Source of the DNA: Parafrankia discariae
Lineage (GTDB): Bacteria > Actinomycetota > Actinomycetes > Frankiales > Frankiaceae
Assembly (NCBI RefSeq): GCF_000373365.1
Contig: NZ_KB891211.1
Location: 30,795 to 94,794, forward strand
Direction of reading: 5' to 3'
Length of the DNA: 64,000 nucleotides
How positions within the stretch are numbered: position 1 is the first letter of the stretch; each line of letters starts with the position of its first letter. Below the pieces are notes generated by a model that saw only the letters and a program-made list of their open reading frames with translations, was not told the DNA's origin and made no database searches. Positions 61,737-64,000 of this stretch are shown here, one piece after another. A program made the translations under genes and the position numbers.

Positions 61737-61766
61737 AGGTCGGCTGTCCCCAGCCGTCCCGTCGGG

Positions 61767-61885
61767 CTCAGCTCTGCGCGGGCGGGATGTTGGGGTTGAG
61801 CCGGAAGCGGTTCTCCGGGTCGTAGCCGCGCTTGAGTGGATTCCACCGGACGAGCGCCCGCTCCCGCCCGGGCTGGTGGCTTCCT
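61767..61885 (-). pseudogene. FAD-linked oxidase, BBE-domain remnant
   Basis: The minus-strand frame reads [20 protein letters not shown] then PPAQS and a stop, the extreme C-terminus of berberine-bridge-type flavin oxidases (Y-D-P-x-N-x-F). Nothing upstream continues the gene. Confidence 0.65.
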
Positions 61886-62015
61886 CGACGCCGGCACACC
61901 ACCGGTGTACGCCGGCTTCGGCAGCGTGCGCACCGTTTCGGCGGACATCGCCCGGGTGGCCGTCGAAGCGATCCGCGCGCAGGGCCACCGCGCAGTCGTC
62001 GGGCGCGGGTGGACG
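61872..62015 (+). pseudogene. Glycosyltransferase (GT1, GtfA-like) fragment
   Basis: A short frame reads [20 protein letters not shown] then [20 protein letters not shown] and VGRGW, the start of the C-terminal nucleotide-sugar domain of antibiotic-type glycosyltransferases. It has no start or end of the family and joins the oxidase remnant directly. A recombination scar. Confidence 0.65.
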
Positions 62016-62352
62016 GAAGATGGTGGTACCCCGGGCGGGTGACCAGCTGTACCGGGCTGGCCGGTAGCCGAGAAAGACCTTCCGTGCCCGGGTGAACCCC
62101 CCGAAGCAGCCGGCAGGTCTCGCCGCGCGCCCGCCGGGCGTCGTGGACTGCCGAGACCGCCGCCGCGATACCCTGACGGGCATCAGCTCAGCCCACGCCG
62201 TGCGCTCGTGGAGGTCCCCCATGACCGAGATGACGGCGCCCGGGTGGATGCGCGCGGTCACCCGCTCTCGGCCGCCCACCGGTCAGCGGCATGGGTCCTG
62301 AGGGTCGGCAGGCGGAGTTGACCTGCTCTGTCGTGATGGCGCGCCGCACCGC
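62016..62352. other. Gene-poor stretch
   Basis: No supported gene. A minus-strand phrase FGGFTRARKVFLGYRPARYS may be another decayed fragment; too short to assign. Confidence 0.35.
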
Positions 62353-62757
62353 ATGAGCGTCGTCGACCAGTGCCCATGCGGCTCCCACCGGGAGTACGCG
62401 GAGTGCTGCGAGCCTTTCCATCTCGGGAACCCGGCGCCGACCGCCGAGGCGCTCATGCGATCCCGCTACAGCGCCTTCGTCCGCGGCCTCACGCCGTACC
62501 TGCTGCGCACCTGGCATCCCTCGACGCGCCCCAAGCGCCTGGACCTGGACGCCGGTATGACCTGGCGTGCCCTGCAGATCGTCGACACCGTGAACGGCGG
62601 CCCGGGCGACGACACCGGTGTCGTGGAATTCCGCGCGATCGCACGCTCGGCGGGCGGCGAGCGTCGCGTGCAGCACGAGCGCAGCACGTTCACCCGGATC
62701 GACGGCCGCTGGCTCTACGTGGACGCCGGGACGGGACCGCTGGTCCGCGACCGGTGA
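62353..62757 (+). CDS. YchJ-family protein with SEC-C zinc motif
   Basis: 134 residues. The N-terminal CPCGSHREYAECC is a SEC-C-type zinc site; ALMRSRYSAFVRGLTPYLLR and TWHPSTRP are the YchJ core, and a C-terminal HERSTFTRIDGRWLYVDA completes the NTF2-like domain. Function unknown but widely conserved. Confidence 0.92.
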   Translation: MSVVDQCPCGSHREYAECCEPFHLGNPAPTAEALMRSRYSAFVRGLTPYLLRTWHPSTRPKRLDLDAGMTWRALQIVDTVNGGPGDDTGVVEFRAIARSAGGERRVQHERSTFTRIDGRWLYVDAGTGPLVRDR

Positions 62758-62887
62758 TCCGGTGGCCGTCCCCGGCCCAGCTCACCGTGGTGTGGTCGAT
62801 CTTCCCCGGCGCCGCCGCGGACAGTCGGACCCCTGCCCGTCGGCGCCGATCCACAGGTGGAGCACGCGGGTACCAGCCCTGGCGCGG

Positions 62888-63410
62888 CTACAGAGCGCGA
62901 AGCGCCGCTATCGACTCCACGAGTCCGCTACGTTCGAGCTGCCGCAGGACGTCGTCGGCGGACTCCGGCGGCTTCGTGCGGGAATCCGCGATCTGTTGGA
63001 CGGCCGCCACCACCGCCTGCCCTCGAATGCTCGGCTGGTCCAGCACGAAGGCATCGGGCGACTGCGCCTCGACGGCCCACGGTTCCAGATCGGCAGCCGG
63101 GAAATCCTTCAGGTTCCGGGTGACGACGACCTGCGCGCCAGCCTTGATCGCGGCGGCCAGCACGTGCCGGTCATCAGGGTCGGGAAGCTTCAGTCCGTCG
63201 ATCAGCGGCTCATAGCCGGACACCAGGACGTCCCCGAACGGAAGCGTTCATGAGGCTGCGGAGGCGGTCACACTTCTCAGCCGAGATCTCCGGCCTGTTT
63301 CGCCTGATCGCGGCGAGCATCTCGTCGAGGATCTCACTGGTCCACTTCGCCTGGACCAGGCCTGACTGCGCGATCCGGATCAGCAAATCGCGAAGATGGA
63401 ACCTGGTCAC
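62888..63410 (-). pseudogene. PIN-domain toxin, truncated and frameshifted
   Basis: The 5' piece (63410 down) reads LRDLLIRIAQSGLVQAKWTS and EILDEMLAAIRRNRPEI; the 3' piece reads SGYEPLIDGLKLPDPDDRHV and AQVVVTRNLKDFP. They join if one G is removed from a run of four near 63233, giving ASVRDVLVSGYEP. The usual N-terminal metal-binding Asp (LLDANVL) is missing. It may be inactive, or the frameshift may be a sequencing error. Confidence 0.7.
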
Positions 63411-63416
63411 AGCCGG

Positions 63417-63695
63417 CTACCGCGCCGCGGGACAGAGATCGGACAGCACTCCGGCCTCGGATTCGAGCATCCGCAGCCTGTCCTCGGGAGGCAGCGCGAG
63501 GATCGCCTCCACCTGCACCCGCAACCCGGGATCGGACGTCCACGGCCGCCCGACACAGCGACGCGCACGGGCCATCACCTCAGCAGCACGCGCACGGTAG
63601 TAGGCCGCACGCTCGCCGGCCGTCCCGTGTTCGCCCCCACGGGGCCGGTACGGCGGGCGCATGAGAGGCGAGGTCCTCTGGCGGGAACTCCACAT
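63417..63695 (-). CDS. Hypothetical protein before the PIN remnant, possible antitoxin relic
   Basis: Up to 92 residues; an internal ATG at 63662 is an alternative start. Helical: GERAAYYRARAAEVMARARR and LRVQVEAILALPPEDRLRML. Its position just upstream of the PIN remnant is that of an antitoxin, but no antitoxin DNA-binding motif is seen. Confidence 0.4.
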   Translation of the reverse strand: MWSSRQRTSPLMRPPYRPRGGEHGTAGERAAYYRARAAEVMARARRCVGRPWTSDPGLRVQVEAILALPPEDRLRMLESEAGVLSDLCPAAR

Positions 63696-63801
63696 CGGTA
63701 AGGACGCCAGCTAGTGCCGCATCCGTGAAGGTTTGCCCGTTGTGAGGGCGCGCCGGGTCGGGTCCCGCAGAGGCCTGGCTGTCCGGCTGATGATCTGTGG
63801 T

Positions 63802-64000
63802 GTGGCGGAACGGGTGCGGGTCCGGGAGATCGATCCGGACGAGGGGCAGCGGCTGTTGCGGATCGTGCGCCGTTCGTCGGGGTCGGTGGTGACGTGGCGG
63901 CGGGCGCAGATGATCCTGCTCTCCGCGCAGGCCATGACCCCAGGCAAGATCGCGGAGGTGACGTTCACGTCCGAGGACCGGGTCCGCGACGTGATCCACA
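63802..64000 (+). mobile_element. IS630-type transposase, N-terminal part, cut by window edge
   Basis: From GTG 63802 (or ATG 63790 in the same frame) the protein reads VREIDPDEGQRLLRIVRRSS, VVTWRRAQMILLSAQAM and IAEVTFTSEDRVRDVIH, the winged-helix N-terminus of actinobacterial IS630 transposases. It is open to the edge. The DDE domain lies outside, so intactness is unknown. Confidence 0.8.

Overview
The window comes from a high-GC actinobacterial chromosome (GTG/ATG starts, GTGA and ATGA start-stop overlaps, strong G/C bias at third codon positions). The smpB-ftsX-ftsE-prfB neighbourhood, the tmRNA tag ending in ALAA and the abundance of TIR/TPR signalling genes fit a Frankia-like organism. 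That genus assignment is inference.

Layout. (1) Positions 1-4204 are a graveyard: a peptide deformylase cut by the left edge, one intact RibD-type reductase, and fragments of whiB, an IS3 orfA, a DUF6262-like gene, an aminoglycoside-phosphotransferase-like gene, an XRE/TPR regulator and an integrase. (2) Positions 4205-24729 are a 20.5-kb integrative element bounded by identical 27-bp repeats and inserted in the 3' end of ssrA (tmRNA). It carries a tyrosine integrase, excisionase-like and XRE regulators, a DnaB helicase, two replication-initiator-like genes with iteron-like repeats embedded in their coding sequence, a 1.1-kb non-coding array of several different short inverted/direct words, an HNH nuclease, an HD hydrolase-like protein and many small phage-type genes. 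No capsid, portal, large terminase or conjugation gene is visible, so it looks like a cryptic prophage or phage satellite. (3) Positions 24705-36000 are core chromosome: ssrA, VOC protein, YoaK-type membrane protein, THUMP-like methyltransferase, smpB, ftsX, ftsE, a zinc-ribbon membrane peptide, a P-loop kinase-like protein, cobA, a glycosyltransferase/polysaccharide deacetylase pair and prfB. (4) Positions 37108-52952 hold a TPR protein, a TadG-like protein and then the most interesting block, 39279-51624: a TIR/STAND-like giant, an FxsC-like TIR protein, a KGGxGR-ATPase/NB-ARC/TPR protein (FxST type), a two-repeat unknown protein, a small FxsA-like precursor peptide and an HExxH peptide-hydroxylase-like enzyme, followed by a convergent Na+/H+ antiporter. 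This resembles the FxSxx-COOH RiPP systems, but no radical SAM/SPASM enzyme is in the window and the precursor does not end in FxSxx. (5) Positions 53600-64000 contain a SigE-type ECF sigma factor with a membrane partner and a secreted protein sharing its C-terminal domain, then a TetR/SDR pair with a triple operator, and several frameshifted or truncated genes (EthD, SnoaL, ABC transporter, BBE oxidase, glycosyltransferase, PIN toxin), ending in an IS630-type transposase cut by the right edge.

How genes may work together. In the element, the initiator at 20210-21142 (with its own embedded origin-like iterons) is translationally coupled to DnaB, a self-sufficient replication module, and the integrase operon at the right end uses the ssrA att site. 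In the chromosomal cluster, the precursor (49367-49618) is translationally coupled to the HExxH enzyme (49618-51624), suggesting that the peptide is its substrate. The upstream TIR, P-loop and TPR proteins are probably a sensing or signalling arm of the same system.
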